From Phanerodontia chrysosporium (taxonomy: Eukaryota > Basidiomycota > Agaricomycetes > Polyporales > Phanerochaetaceae): a stretch of 64,000 nt of DNA. Position numbers and translations under genes: made by a program. The stretch is from NCBI GenBank assembly GCA_001910725.1, contig MJGA01000034.1:204602-268601 (forward strand), in the 5' to 3' direction. Of the stretch, positions 29,901-39,336 are shown piece by piece. A model generated the notes under the pieces. That model saw only the letters and a program-made list of their open reading frames with translations. It had not been told where the DNA came from and ran no database searches. Every line of letters starts with the position of its first letter. The first letter of the stretch is position 1.

Positions 29901-30600
29901 ACAAGCTTCAGGCAGGACGACTGGGCGTACCTTTTGCCCTCTGCCGAGTTTGCGTACAACAACCAGGCGCATGAAAGCACCAAGAACTCGCCATTCTTCA
30001 TCGAATATGGCCGTCATCCATGCATGTTCCCAGAGCAGGACCGTGTTACAAGGTTGTCAGAACTGGACGACTGGACGAAGCTTAGACAGGAGGCCCAAGA
30101 TCAGGCGAAAGCCGCGCTCGTGTTGGCTGCAGAGCGAATGAAGTGGTACTTCGACCAGGGTAAATCAGAACCCTTGTTCAAGGTCAGAGACCGTGTTTGG
30201 CTTGACGCAAAGGATCTGAACCTTCGGGTTCCCTCCAAGAAACTGGCACCAAAGCGAGTAGGCCCTTACGAGATCGTAGAGCAGCTGGGACCGGTCACCT
30301 TCAAGCTGAAGTTACCAGCCCACGTGAAGATTCACCCAGTCTTCCATGCAAGCAAGCTCACGAAGCACGTCGAGGATGAGGTTGCCAATCGCACGCGCAA
30401 ACCCCTACCACCCATTCGTGTGGGTGATGACGAGGAGTACGAGGTCGAGCAGATCGTAAATGCACAGCCAGACTCAAAGGCCGTGTTATGTACCGAGTAC
30501 GGTGGAGAGGCTATGACGAGCATAGCGACACATGGGAATACTTGCCCAATCTCAAGCACGCTATGGCGAAGGTCAAACAATTCCACAAAAATATCCAGAT
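26954..30600 (+). pseudogene. pol: E2 pol: protease, RT, RNase H, integrase, chromodomain (broken)
   Basis: The frame begins in -1 relative to gag. The protease active site reads ALVHSG where D-S-G is expected, followed by a one-base loss near 27172. RT has the VMVYLDDILIFTND active site (28241-28276) and breaks at 28376 (frameshift). An in-frame TAA at about 28731 separates the RNase H parts (CDSSDFATGAVL, then IWSDHQNLTYFRKAQDLTRR). TAG at 29415 separates the integrase zinc region (HHDFPGAGHSGRWKTLELL) from CQSHKNV and the catalytic core with D in SCDMITDLP, D in ISDRETQF and E in GQTERVNQ. A chromodomain, YRVRWRGYDEHSDTWE, lies at about 30488-30540 after another frameshift. All domains are identifiable; none can be made as one protein. 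Confidence 0.82.
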
Positions 30601-30695
30601 GCGCCGAAGGCAATTTCCCTTCTGCAACGCCACCACGACGAGGAGGACGAGTTTTTTCGTGCGCGAACTCACGCTACTTCAATCTTGGGGAGCAG

Positions 30696-31117
30696 ACGAC
30701 CAGTTCGAGGTCGAGCTCATGAACAAGGACGCAAAACTCCCCTCACGTGGCTCACCAGAAAGCGCAGGGTTGGATCTTTTCATCACGGAAGACCTTACGC
30801 TCAAGCCTCATGATCGCAAGCTAGCGCCAACTGGCCTTCGAATGTGTACTCCACCAGGTACCTACGCTCGAGTCGCACCACGGAGTGGCCTTAGCCTCAG
30901 AGGCATCGACATAGGAGCAGACGTTATTGACTGAGATTATCGAGGAGAGCTCAAAATTCTACTCATCAACAACTCGCCCAACACCTTTACATTCCACAAG
31001 GGTGATCGTGTCGCTCAACTCGTGCTCGAAAGAATATCCTATGCTGAACCAACTCCGGTTTCTCACCTTGACTCAACCATTCGCAGCAGCAATGGTTTTG
31101 GCTCCACTGGTATTTAG
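30696..31117 (+). pseudogene. dUTPase domain at the pol C-terminus of E2 (one in-frame stop)
   Basis: dUTPase hydrolyses dUTP to dUMP and pyrophosphate, keeping uracil out of newly made DNA. Conserved motifs of trimeric dUTPases are visible in order: SAGLDLFITEDL (motif 1), APRSGLSLRGIDIGADVID (motifs 2 and 3), DYRGELKILLINN, FHKGDRVAQLVLERI (motif 4) and SSNGFGSTGI (glycine-rich motif 5) right before the stop at 31115-31117. A TGA at 30932-30934 falls in motif 3, and the junction with the chromodomain is frameshifted. The domain is physically part of pol, the last coding part before the polypurine tract and the 3' LTR. Confidence 0.85.
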
Positions 31118-31152
31118 GCTTCACCAGGAGGTTCAGCTAGAATTGGGGGTAA

Positions 31153-31740
31153 TGTCACAGTTTTTCGTTTCAACCCTTAGGGTTAGGGGCAGCAGGTGAC
31201 AGAAGCGATTACTCCGAACTGTGACATGCAAAAGCGCTGGAGTGACAGCCCTAGGCTCGGGGCTGGTCATGTGATACGGCGGTCACGTGATGCGCACACG
31301 TGCAGTATCCCAGGGTCACATGGTCAAAGGTCTAGAAGCAGACAAGGGTTTGGAAGCGCCGAGTGGACTGGAAAGTCCTGGAGGTCTCTGGACAGGTCCG
31401 GACAGTGCTGGAACGTTCTGGAGGTTTCTGGGACATCATAGGAACATTTAGGAACGTGTAGGAGAATGTAGGAATGTCTGTAGGGCACTAGCCAATAGCG
31501 TAGTAGGTATTAATAGCTAGGACCCTGAGCACCGGTCCCTGGGGACCTGGTGCACATGTATATAAACCCTGAGGGCTGGGGGTGCCTCCCCAGCTTCAAT
31601 CTCATCGCATCTCACCTCTCTAGTCTCTATACCTCGTCTTCAAGCTTGGCTACACCCCTTGTAGTCCAAGTAAACCTTTGCCAGTGAGTATTGCTGGTTG
31701 ATTTGGTGTATAGGCGCTAGGGCAGCGCATTTTTGTGATA
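31153..31740 (+). repeat. 3' LTR of E2
   Basis: This is the partner of 23657-24256, about 12 bp shorter because of one indel in U3 near 31360, with several transitions. The tract TTGGGGGTAA directly precedes it as polypurine tract. It is followed by the duplication TCGGG and the rest of the reverse LTR1. Confidence 0.88.
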
Positions 31741-32941
31741 TCGGGCGTTCGTGTGGAGGGAAAGTATTGCTGAGTTAGTAGGTATACAGAGGGTAGGATA
31801 GTGTGTAGAGGTAGAAGAGGTTAGTCTCCTAGAAGGAGTAAGGTAATAGGACTTAAGTACAAGTAACACTTGTAAGTAAGACCTTAGTAACCAAGAGTAA
31901 GTAAAGTAAGCCTTGCTCGCTTATCTTTACTTATGACCGTAAACCGAATAACCAACCAAGTAAGTATAGCCTGCTTGCTATAGCTTACACTTAAAACCGT
32001 AGACCGAGTAACCAACCAAGTAAGTATAGCCTGCTTGCTATAACTTACACGTAAACCGTGGACCATAAACGAATAACTAAACCTTCACAACCAAATAGCT
32101 CAACTACCAGGCGCCTTGCTGGACTAAAGAGCTAACGTAAAACCATAATACCGTAGACGTAACTAGAGTAAGCAATAGACTACCACCACAATGCCTGAGT
32201 GCACTGGTGGACTAACTAATCTTACTATAAACGGAGGACCGTAGACTAAAGACTGAGTAAGCGATAGACTACCACCACAATGCCTGTTTGCACTGGTGGA
32301 CTAACTACCCTTACTAGAACTGAATCACACTTATACTGATAACACACAGCCCACACCAAGAGATGGTGGTGGTTGAGGTGAGAAAATAGCTGGCTGCTTC
32401 CAACTAGTGATCTATTGAGAGAGAAGAAGAGAGTGGCCTTTTATACTCCTACAGAGTATGGTCTTATTTGACTGTGTTTGGTCAATTTGTACAGTGCTAG
32501 AATGTTCTACAAGGTGCTACACTATTCTACCTCCTTCCTGCAACTTCTTTCCGCTTCCTTTTCCGCTTGGCACCTTCTTTCTATACCTTTCCGGTGGATT
32601 CCATTCCTTTCCATACTTTCCTCTGACTTTCCACACGTCTCTCCCTTCATTCCAGAGATGCTTGGCGCATTCTCAGGCCTAATTGGGTAGTTACTTTCCC
32701 ACACCGCCCAAATATAGCCTGCCTTTCCCACAGTGATCCCAAGATGGCTGCGTCTTCTCACGCCTTCCCTTTGGGTCTCTGTCTTCTCACACCCTTGCTT
32801 TGAACTCCCACACTTTACTATACCTTCCCGCGCCTTGAATTCCTCTTTTCTACTAAACTCTGCTTCATTGTGCTAATCCTGCTATGCCGGAATGAGCCTC
32901 ATTTCATCTATATCTTGTGGCAAACAGGTTTGGCGCATGAT

Positions 32942-33414
32942 AACGTCCATGTCGAAGATCTCGTGCTCTTCTTCTTCAACATCAGGCAGTATCTGCTCTA
33001 TGTTCCCTCTGTCATCTAATAAGCAAATTTATTTCTACCATTGATAGGTTACATATCTTGAAGCCTTTTCAGATATCTGAGGTGCAAGCTCAGGCCAGGG
33101 TTCAGGTGCATGCTGATATATCATGCGACCTCGCTTCGGCGTTGAAAAATGCACAATTGATTCCTCCCCTGCCAGATCTTCTACACTAGCCTTCTTCCTT
33201 GGGCCTCTCCTGCAGCAAAATCTGACAGGACAAGGTAATCAGTACAGCATCAAAAGAAATGTTAAAAAGTGCACTGTCTAGTTTTCACTGAGTCTGCATA
33301 GCCCCAGTCACATACGTTACATGCTTTGGAGTGACTCTATGCCTCTTTGGAGTCTTCAGAGGTGTGCCAGGGGCACCTCATTTGCCTGCTGTGATATTGT
33401 TCTGTCTTTTCGCC
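32942..33414 (-). pseudogene. hAT transposase, N-terminal exon region (copy 1)
   Basis: The start codon region (ATG at 33412-33414, MAKRQNNITAGK) is followed within a few codons by TGA; the same DNA in copy 2 (59818 on) reads into a TPLKTPKRHRVTPKR-like basic segment, so this is the transposase N-terminus with a lysine/arginine-rich, nuclear-targeting-like patch. After an intron, the second exon near 32950-33220 holds acidic residues (ILPDVEEEEHEIFDMD). It matches copy 2 at 59818-59960 and 60750-61560. It is dead through early stops. Confidence 0.65.
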
Positions 33415-33419
33415 ATGGT

Positions 33420-33577
33420 GGTCGCCAGTTAACATGGTGATTGCCTAATTAGGATGGTAGTACCAGCGGCGAGCCATAGCCAAGTCGCAAATAGGTCATG
33501 AGCCAATCAGCGGCTTGACTCGGCGGCCACGTGGCTTGGCTCTCTGACTGAGTGGCTATGGAGCCGTGCCGTGGCAA
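33420..33577 (-). promoter_or_regulatory. 5' non-coding region of hAT copy 1
   Basis: About 155 bp upstream of the transposase start is conserved with copy 2 (59665-59817), more than expected for non-coding DNA in decayed copies. It is full of AGCC/GGCT repeats, contains an inverted CCAAT box (GCTGATTGGCTCATG) and CACGTGG. A terminal inverted repeat probably lies near 33565-33577 (GTGCCGTGGCAATACTA), but was not proven. Confidence 0.45.
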
Positions 33578-33581
33578 TACT

Positions 33582-33639
33582 AATATAAACCCTGGGGGTA
33601 ATGCCTGAGCCCTTCAGTTGCTCACTCACTATTACCAGG
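33582..33639 (+). repeat. Left arm of a 58-bp imperfect inverted repeat with a TATA box
   Basis: This arm pairs with 36213-36270 (about four-fifths identical by eye). It contains TATAAACCCTGGGGG, much like the TATA region of LTR2 (TATATAAACCCTGAGGG), so both arms may be solo-LTR scraps in opposite orientation. Confidence 0.5.
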
Positions 33640-34149
33640 TCCATAGTTTTCCCTTCGCCCTAATACACTGAGGTGCTCACCCACTAACACCAGTATAATT
33701 CAGGGCACTTCTGTAGTCAAGTTTAGCTCCTACATTGAATAAGGTGCTGGTGTGGCACTGTCAACATTGAGACACGGGATCACGTTTGGTTTAACTGTGA
33801 TATCTGGATCAAACGGCACAAGCCACCAGACAAGGAGATTGAGTGATGGAGGGTAGAGAGGTATTTTGCTCCAGACCCTTGACTTGTTCTCCCCAGTACC
33901 TAACAGAATTAACCTGCTCAAGTATTTGTTGCAGGAGTGGCAAGACACGTCCATTGCAAATGATGTCATCAAATTTCTTTAGCTAAATCTAGTCATTAAC
34001 ATCTGGAAAAACCCCCAGGGCTAATTACCATTAATTAAGGCAATCTAGATTTATAGCATATTATTCTTATATTTCCCTGCTATCAGTTTACTATATTATG
34101 ATAACCAAACTATTACAATATTCAGTAATTGATAGTGTTACTGTTGGCT
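33640..34149. other. AT-rich stretch without recognised gene
   Basis: An 80-codon minus-strand frame at 33730-33972 has no recognised family and no match elsewhere in the window. I see nothing else here. Confidence 0.4.
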
Positions 34150-35560
34150 CAGCGTGATAGCCATCCGCCGCTCAAGCCAAGCTACGTGGCAGCTGCACCA
34201 AACTGCCTAAATGGCTCCCGGCGCTTTTGCAGCGTAGCTCTGGTGTGATGCAGCTCGGCTGTGACTTCAAGCCAGCTCAGTTTTCCCAAAATGGCAGATG
34301 CTATGTCAGCCTTGCTACCACTATGCCACGCTACCCATCTCAGGCCTTGGTTGCCCCTTCTGCAGCTGCAGGCAAGAAACAGTCTGCAAAACCCCCTCCC
34401 CCCCTCCCCGAAAGACTGCAGCAAAGCATAAACAAACTAGAAAGCACATTGAATTTGAGACAGATGCTGTTATGACGCAGTGGCAGCTTTCAGATGTGTC
34501 CACTACACTTTTAATCTTGAACAGCTTGTACCAATGGTGCATTAGAGCCAGCAGGTGCTGCTTCTGTTGAGTCAGGCGTTGTCACCCCTTTGACAAGGTG
34601 TATAATAAGGGCAAGAGCTAAACAAAGTCAGCTTGCTGCTGTTGCAGAGCAAATTTCCCACATGACACCTACACCAGTCATGTGATCAATCAGATTTGAT
34701 CCAAACAGGCAACATGCCTGAAGAAATAGGTGTGTGATATTTGAAGCTTATAGAATATTGCTCAATGTCTTGATTGACTAGATATGATGAAATGCTCAAT
34801 ATATTGACTATCATGGTGGTATTCCAAGTGACAGTGAGCAGAGTGCACCAGACAGCCCTACATCTACTATAGGGCAAGCTGTTGCTTCTTTGTCATCTCT
34901 TGCCCCCCTTCGTCACTCTTCAGGCACTCCGAACACGCCTATTGCAGATTAGCACCAGAAAGCATCACTACATAACTAGCTAATGATCATGGATACAGGC
35001 AGATAGATGATGTATGGCGCTTTGTTAAAATTCCTGAAGGCACAAACTGTAAACAATGCAAGTTTTGCTTATAAGTATTTGTTGGATTATTTTTGCACAC
35101 CTAGTAAACTATTTTTGCAGATTACTGCAGCAACCAGATTTAACGCACCATGTAATGACCTGGATCAATGCCAGCACAGACAACTATTGTAGGCACTTCT
35201 GCGATAGCCACATCAGTGATTGGGTGCCAACATGTGATACTGCAAACATCATGATCAAGGTTCAGAGTGTCGCTGCGGAAGTTGTAGCATGGCACTGAGC
35301 TCAGAGTCAAGCAGCTACTAACTCTGTCAAAGGCAGAGTGCTTCTCATCTCCATGCTCAGCAAAGAGCTTTTCATCGACTAAGTAGGTGAATGAATTGTC
35401 AGTGACTATCAAAGTATATCTTTAGGTCGATTTTTAATAATTTAACTTCTGTTAAAACTAAAGAAAATTATATAGCCTTTAAGTGTTGTGGAGAACCCCA
35501 AGCTTTGCAAAATTTTTCTGCTCTTGTGTTTGATGTAGGAGCTTAACTCAACTACAAGAG

Positions 35561-36194
35561 TGTCACGGATGTGACGACGCAGCCCTATTTTTCGCCGATT
35601 TTTGGCTATTTTCCTTGATTAATCCAACAGGCGAGCAGCCCTCGCGCCGTCTGGAGTTCTAGCTGCCCATGCTCAGTGCCTGGCCATTTAGCACCAGCGC
35701 CCTGATGGCGCATCATCCCTAGATGCCAGCGCATCCCGCTGCGCACTCAGACACTGCCCGGATCACCAGTCTGCCCTGCAACTGGTTCCCTGGATCGTTG
35801 AAGCGGCACTGTCATCCCTGATGACTCCCTTCGCCGAGACACGCCAAGCTGATCAGCCTGATGACACAGCCTCGGCCCGACGCAGCCTCAGACACTGCCA
35901 GCTGACACAGCCTCGTGACATAGCCCCAGCACAGCCTCGCCGCGCAGCCCGCGTCGCAGCCTCGCTGGCTATGCTGAGCACTGCCCATCAGCTTATGTGA
36001 TCGAATAGCCTGCCCTAAAGGACCTGTAATATATAAGGGTAGCTCCCCTCGCTCCTGTTTGTCATCTCGACCTCTTGGTCAATACGGACAGCTGCACAAG
36101 TTGCTTGTCACTGCGTGACTCGCTCTGCCGCGCGATCTCATTGACCTCCCCATCTGTGCTCCCTCGTGTAGCGTTGAGCCCTTGCTTCGCGACA
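35561..36194 (+). repeat. Solo LTR of the E3 family (intron-less form)
   Basis: It starts TGTCACGGATGTGACG and ends GCTTCGCGACA, 634 bp. The flanks are AAGAG and AGGAG, a one-mismatch target duplication. It is about 62 bp shorter than the E3 LTRs because it has only one CTTGGTCAATACGGACAG and lacks the GT-AG insert found in E3. TATATAAGGG serves as TATA. Confidence 0.85.
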
Positions 36195-36212
36195 AGGAGT
36201 GTCCACAATCAC

Positions 36213-36270
36213 ACTGGTGGTAGTGGATGAGTAACTGAAGGGCTCAGGCACTACCCCCAGGGTTCATATA
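36213..36270 (-). repeat. Right arm of the 58-bp inverted repeat
   Basis: This is the reverse-complement partner of 33582-33639: CACTACCCCCAGGGTTCATATA mirrors the left arm's TATA segment. Between the two arms lie the 5' part of hAT copy 3 and a solo LTR3. Confidence 0.5.
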
Positions 36271-36650
36271 CTGATCTATAAGTCATAATCTCAACTAAGA
36301 ACAAAGAAACAGAAGTGAAAAGAGACAAAGGAAGAAGTACAAAGCAGTGGCCCATGAGGGCCATTGCACATGGTCAATGCACCTGGCCACTGCACTGAGT
36401 CACTGAGTGCCACTAAGGGCAGAAAAGTGGTTGCATCACAAAAGGTACAACTAACACTATTATCAGCTATTTTCCACATATTGTCAATCTTACCTGTCAA
36501 AGTGTACTCAAGGCCATGACCAACATGGACTACTCGAATGAGCTTGCAGCAGATTTTGAGCCTAGAAAGGCCAAACCAAAGAACTTGCTGGAGGCTATCC
36601 AATGGAACTCTATAGTTACATTGCAGACCCTTATCTGAAGTGTAAGTGAC

Positions 36651-37370
36651 TAGATCAGTGTAGGTTATAAGTCAGTGAGTTCAATTTCTTTATGTTTAAG
36701 CACTAAAATAAATAGTATATTTGAAATACAGCAGCTTCTATAAATAATGCAATAGAATTAGCACCAGAGTTTTTGGCAGTGCTATTTGTTGCACTGAGCA
36801 GAATTGGTGATGTATATTCAAAGAATTTGATGGACTACTTGTTTTGCAAAGCCATATTTGCCATAGTAAACCTTTTATTAATTTCAATTTTTGGTTATGC
36901 ACACTTTATATTATATATAAATATTATATGCATTTAATTAATGTTATACATATATATATACAAATGTTCAGGGGCTGGTGCTTACCAAGAGGCCTAGTTC
37001 TATTGTGTTATTTTTAGCAGTCACCGTAAATGCTCACTTCTTTCTTGACATTCAATATAAAGAGTCAAATGTCTCAACTCTCAATTCTGCCCCTGGCTCT
37101 ATACTCTTTGATTGTAGTATCTAATCTTTTATCAACCCTGAATTGCTTACATTCATAGTGCATCACATCATAGCAAACTAGTTACTCAGTTTACTAGGAT
37201 TCATAAAGAATAACAGAACAAATATTGCATAAAAGACTACAAGCCTGGTATATCGTTTAATTGAGTTCTATTGGGTATCTAAGCATATGATATCTTCTTT
37301 TACACATACTTGTATATGAGTTCTTACTTGATTTATCAGCACTTTGGTCAAAACATTATTTTCTACAGTG
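36651..37370. other. AT-rich filler between hAT copy 3 and E3
   Basis: There is no recognised coding sequence. A GTAAGTGACTAG donor-like site starts it, so part may be a decayed hAT intron. A short TATATATA tract lies at 36950-36960. Confidence 0.4.
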
Positions 37371-37375
37371 ATCTT

Positions 37376-38071
37376 TGTCACGGATGTGACGGTGCTGCCC
37401 TATTTTTCGCCGGTTTTTGGCTATTTTCCTCAATTAATCCAACGGGTGAGCAGCCCTCGTGCCGTCTGGAGTCCTAGCCGCCCACACTCAGCGCCTGGCC
37501 ACTCAGCGCCAGCGCCCTGATGGCGCATCACCCCTAGACGACAGCGCATCCCACTGCGCGCTCAGACACCGCCCAGATCACCAGTCTGCCTTGCAACCGG
37601 TTCCCCGGATCGCCGAGGAGGCACTGTCATCCCGGATGACTCCCCTCGCCGAGACACGCCGAGCTGATCAGCCTGATGACACAGCCTCGGCCCGACGCAG
37701 CCTCGTGACACTGCCAGCTGACACAGCCTCGTGACATAGCCCCCGCACAGCCTCGCCGCGCAGTCCACATCGCAGCCTCGCTGGCTATGCCAAGCACTGC
37801 CCATCAGCTTAGGTAATCGTACAGCCTGCCCTAGAGTACCGTAGTATATAAGGGTAGCTCCCCTCGCTCCTGTCCGTCATCTCGACCTCTTGGTCAATAC
37901 GGACAGGTAAGCCCGCCACTTGTATTGTAGCATAAAAACACTAATAGAACTTGGTCAATACGGACAGCTGAAGAAGTTGTACGTCGCTGCGTGACTCGCT
38001 CCGCCGCGCCTCGTCGGTCGTCCTCCCCATCTGCCCTCCCTCGTGCGGCGTTGAGCCCTTGCTCCGCAACA
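37376..38071 (+). repeat. 5' LTR of E3
   Basis: It starts TGTCACGG and ends CCGCAACA, with TATATAAGG at about 37848-37856 as TATA. It contains the 61-nt intron-like insert described separately. Related copies are at 35561-36194, 44377-45072, 60043-60743 (reverse) and a 3'-end fragment at 48929-49072 (reverse). Confidence 0.9.
37907..37967 (+). other. Intron-like 61-nt insert in the E3 LTR, flanked by 18-bp direct repeats
   Basis: CTTGGTCAATACGGACAG occurs at 37889-37906 and again at 37950-37967. The segment from GTAAGC (37907) to the AG at 37967 has a good 5' splice site (CAG/GTAAGC), a branch-point-like CACTAATAG about 23 nt from the end, and a CAG 3' end. Removing it exactly yields the intron-less arrangement of the solo LTR at 35561-36194. 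The 3' LTR has the same insert at 44908-44968. Confidence 0.6.
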
Positions 38072-38223
38072 TTAGGTCGAGATCTTTTGGGTGCCCTAGG
38101 CATTTTTCCCTACCGCTCCCCCAAACCCCGTTTAAAAAAGTTTATTCACTCTGTTTAAAGCGAGTACGTCATAGTCGAGCAGTCTGCTCACTCCGTGCAC
38201 GTTGCTGAGGTCCTTGCTTCGCA

Positions 38224-38913
38224 GTGCCGAAAGACGTCCGGCTCAAGGACCACATCCCCCAGCGCATTTTCGACCGCCTCCAACGTCGTCGCGAGGTCGG
38301 CAACCCCGTCAAGTGGACGGACCGCAAAGTCAAGGCGGTCGTCAAATACGTGTCCACGCTCCCCCAGCCTCCACCCTCCGTCCCCTCCATCAACTGGACT
38401 GCCGTTCGCGAGGCTCGTGAGGCCGAACAACGCGTAGGCAACCGCATCCGCGAACAGCGCCAACGAGAGGCGCAAGAAGCCCAGGCCGCTGTAGCCGCCT
38501 CCTCCTCCAAGCTCAGTTTGGCAGAGCGCCTCAGCGCCGCCCCGACGTACGAGCCTATCGCCCGCAAGCCCGTCGGTATCGACATCCCCAAGTACTCCCC
38601 CACCGACCTCGTCGGCATCTTCACGCCTAAGCTCGACGCGACCATCAAGCGACTCAAGGCCGTCGAGGAAGTCGACCTCTTCTACCTCGTGAACAGCGAC
38701 CACGCGCACGGCGTCTGTCAGCTGATCGAGCGCCTCCAGCAGATCCGCGCCGAGCTCAGCCGCCTCGCCCCCACCACCACGTTTAAGGAGTGGCATCAAT
38801 ACGAGTTTGGACTAGCTCAAATTGGTGACATTTCATTCATCGGTTTAAGGCGCAACTTCCGCCGCATCGTGGGAGAGTTGGACATCGTGTACCGGGCTGG
38901 ATATTTCGAATAG
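38224..38913 (+). CDS. E3 ORF1, unknown protein upstream of gag
   Basis: The product is 229 residues from GTG 38224 (no nearby ATG), stop TAG 38911-38913. It is basic at the N-terminus (VRLKDHIPQRIFDRLQRRRE), with an alanine/glutamine-rich helix in the middle and a C-terminal helical region (QLIERLQQIRAELSRL, SFIGLRRNFRRIVGELDI). The C-terminal part aligns by eye with ORF1 of E2 (24566-25378), in the same place relative to gag. No known family is recognised. After the TAG, the same frame stays open for another 169 codons (to 39420), ending in a Ser/Pro-rich segment that leads into gag, so ORF1 could once have been continuous with gag. Confidence 0.55.
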   Translation: MPKDVRLKDHIPQRIFDRLQRRREVGNPVKWTDRKVKAVVKYVSTLPQPPPSVPSINWTAVREAREAEQRVGNRIREQRQREAQEAQAAVAASSSKLSLAERLSAAPTYEPIARKPVGIDIPKYSPTDLVGIFTPKLDATIKRLKAVEEVDLFYLVNSDHAHGVCQLIERLQQIRAELSRLAPTTTFKEWHQYEFGLAQIGDISFIGLRRNFRRIVGELDIVYRAGYFE

Positions 38914-39336
38914 TTTATAAATATATCTCGTGTCGCTCTGGATACCGGCTGTTCGAATCAACCGCATTTCTTTGCGCGGAATCTCGAGGATCGTACAGTT
39001 CGCGATTTTCACCTCATCGATCGAGGAGAAAATTGGCAATTCGTTCCCTGTGATGAACAACCCTGTCCACATCGAGAAAGCGCTCCAGCGGCTCCACAAC
39101 TCCCGCCGAACACTCGAGAAATCCAATTCGAGCACTCTCGTTTCACGCAACGACTAGAATTTGCCCGCGCTTCCGCCACTACTCCAAATACTCCCGACCG
39201 CAGTCCCCCGGACAGCAGCCACCACTCGTCTCCCGAGACATCGCTCGGCTCCGTCCTCTCCGACCACGAACCCGCTCCCTCGCCCCTCGATCTCTCTCGC
39301 GCTCACTCAGGAGCCAATACTCCCCGTCCCCCCAAT

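Larger units (their letters stand above)
23657..31740 (+). mobile_element. E2: chromodomain Ty3/gypsy retrotransposon with a dUTPase domain
   Basis: E2 is 8.08 kb, with direct LTRs 23657-24256 (600 bp) and 31153-31740 (588 bp) and target duplication TCGGG (23652-23656 and 31741-31745). The order is ORF1 (unknown), gag, protease, RT, RNase H, integrase, chromodomain, dUTPase. dUTPase-bearing chromoviruses are known from basidiomycetes. The LTRs differ by a 12-13 bp indel and several substitutions, and the coding region has several frameshifts and stops, so it is older than E3 and dead. Confidence 0.88.
23572..32941 (-). repeat. Solo LTR of the E1 family, reverse orientation, split by E2
   Basis: The two parts are 23572-23656 and 31741-32941. 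Together they make one complete LTR1 on the minus strand, from TGTCATGC to GCATGAT. It is flanked by the 5-bp duplication AACGT (23567-23571 and 32942-32946) inside hAT copy 1; the uninterrupted site can be read in copy 2 near 61548-61556. No internal E1 sequence remains, so this is the usual product of LTR-LTR recombination. E2 entered it later. Confidence 0.85.
1..33577 (-). mobile_element. hAT-like DNA transposon, copy 1, broken by nested insertions
   Basis: This is a class II cut-and-paste transposon read on the minus strand. Its transposase survives in four blocks: 32942-33414 (N-terminus), 22249-23571 (DNA-binding part and start of the catalytic core), 5053-6354 (middle exons) and 75-375 (C-terminal hAT dimerisation exon). 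The blocks are collinear with copy 2 at 59660-63349, which lacks these particular insertions, so the original order can be read by comparison. Inserted elements are a Ngaro-like retrotransposon, E1 (duplication AACAC), and a solo LTR of the E1 family (AACGT) holding E2 (TCGGG). The left end lies outside or at the edge of the window, and terminal inverted repeats were not fixed with confidence. The 5' end is near 33577. It is dead: stops, frameshifts and four foreign insertions. Confidence 0.8.
34150..36650 (+). pseudogene. hAT transposase, heavily decayed copy 3
   Basis: Three stretches resemble copies 1 and 2. A 5' part near 34180-34470 carries a proline-rich frame (KPPPPLPERLQQ). Region 35150-35300 (WINASTDNYCRHFCDSHISD then WVPTCDTANIMIKVQSVA) corresponds to WMTAGIDNPRRHFLANHIDH and WVPACDKAGIQIKIKSA. 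Region 36475-36640 (FPHIVNLTCQSVLKAMTNMD and AIQWNSIVTLQTLI) corresponds to the middle exon. A solo LTR3 (35561-36194) interrupts it. The core between 36200 and 36470 is missing. Similarity at protein level only, with stops, shows it is the oldest hAT copy here and of a somewhat different lineage. Confidence 0.6.

Noticed and set aside
33730..33972. 80-codon minus-strand frame
   Set aside because: No known motif, no second copy in the window, AT-rich surroundings; treated as chance.
37459..37734. 91-codon frame inside LTR3 (also at 44460-44735)
   Set aside because: Repeated only because the LTR is repeated; disrupted in the solo LTRs; no protein features.
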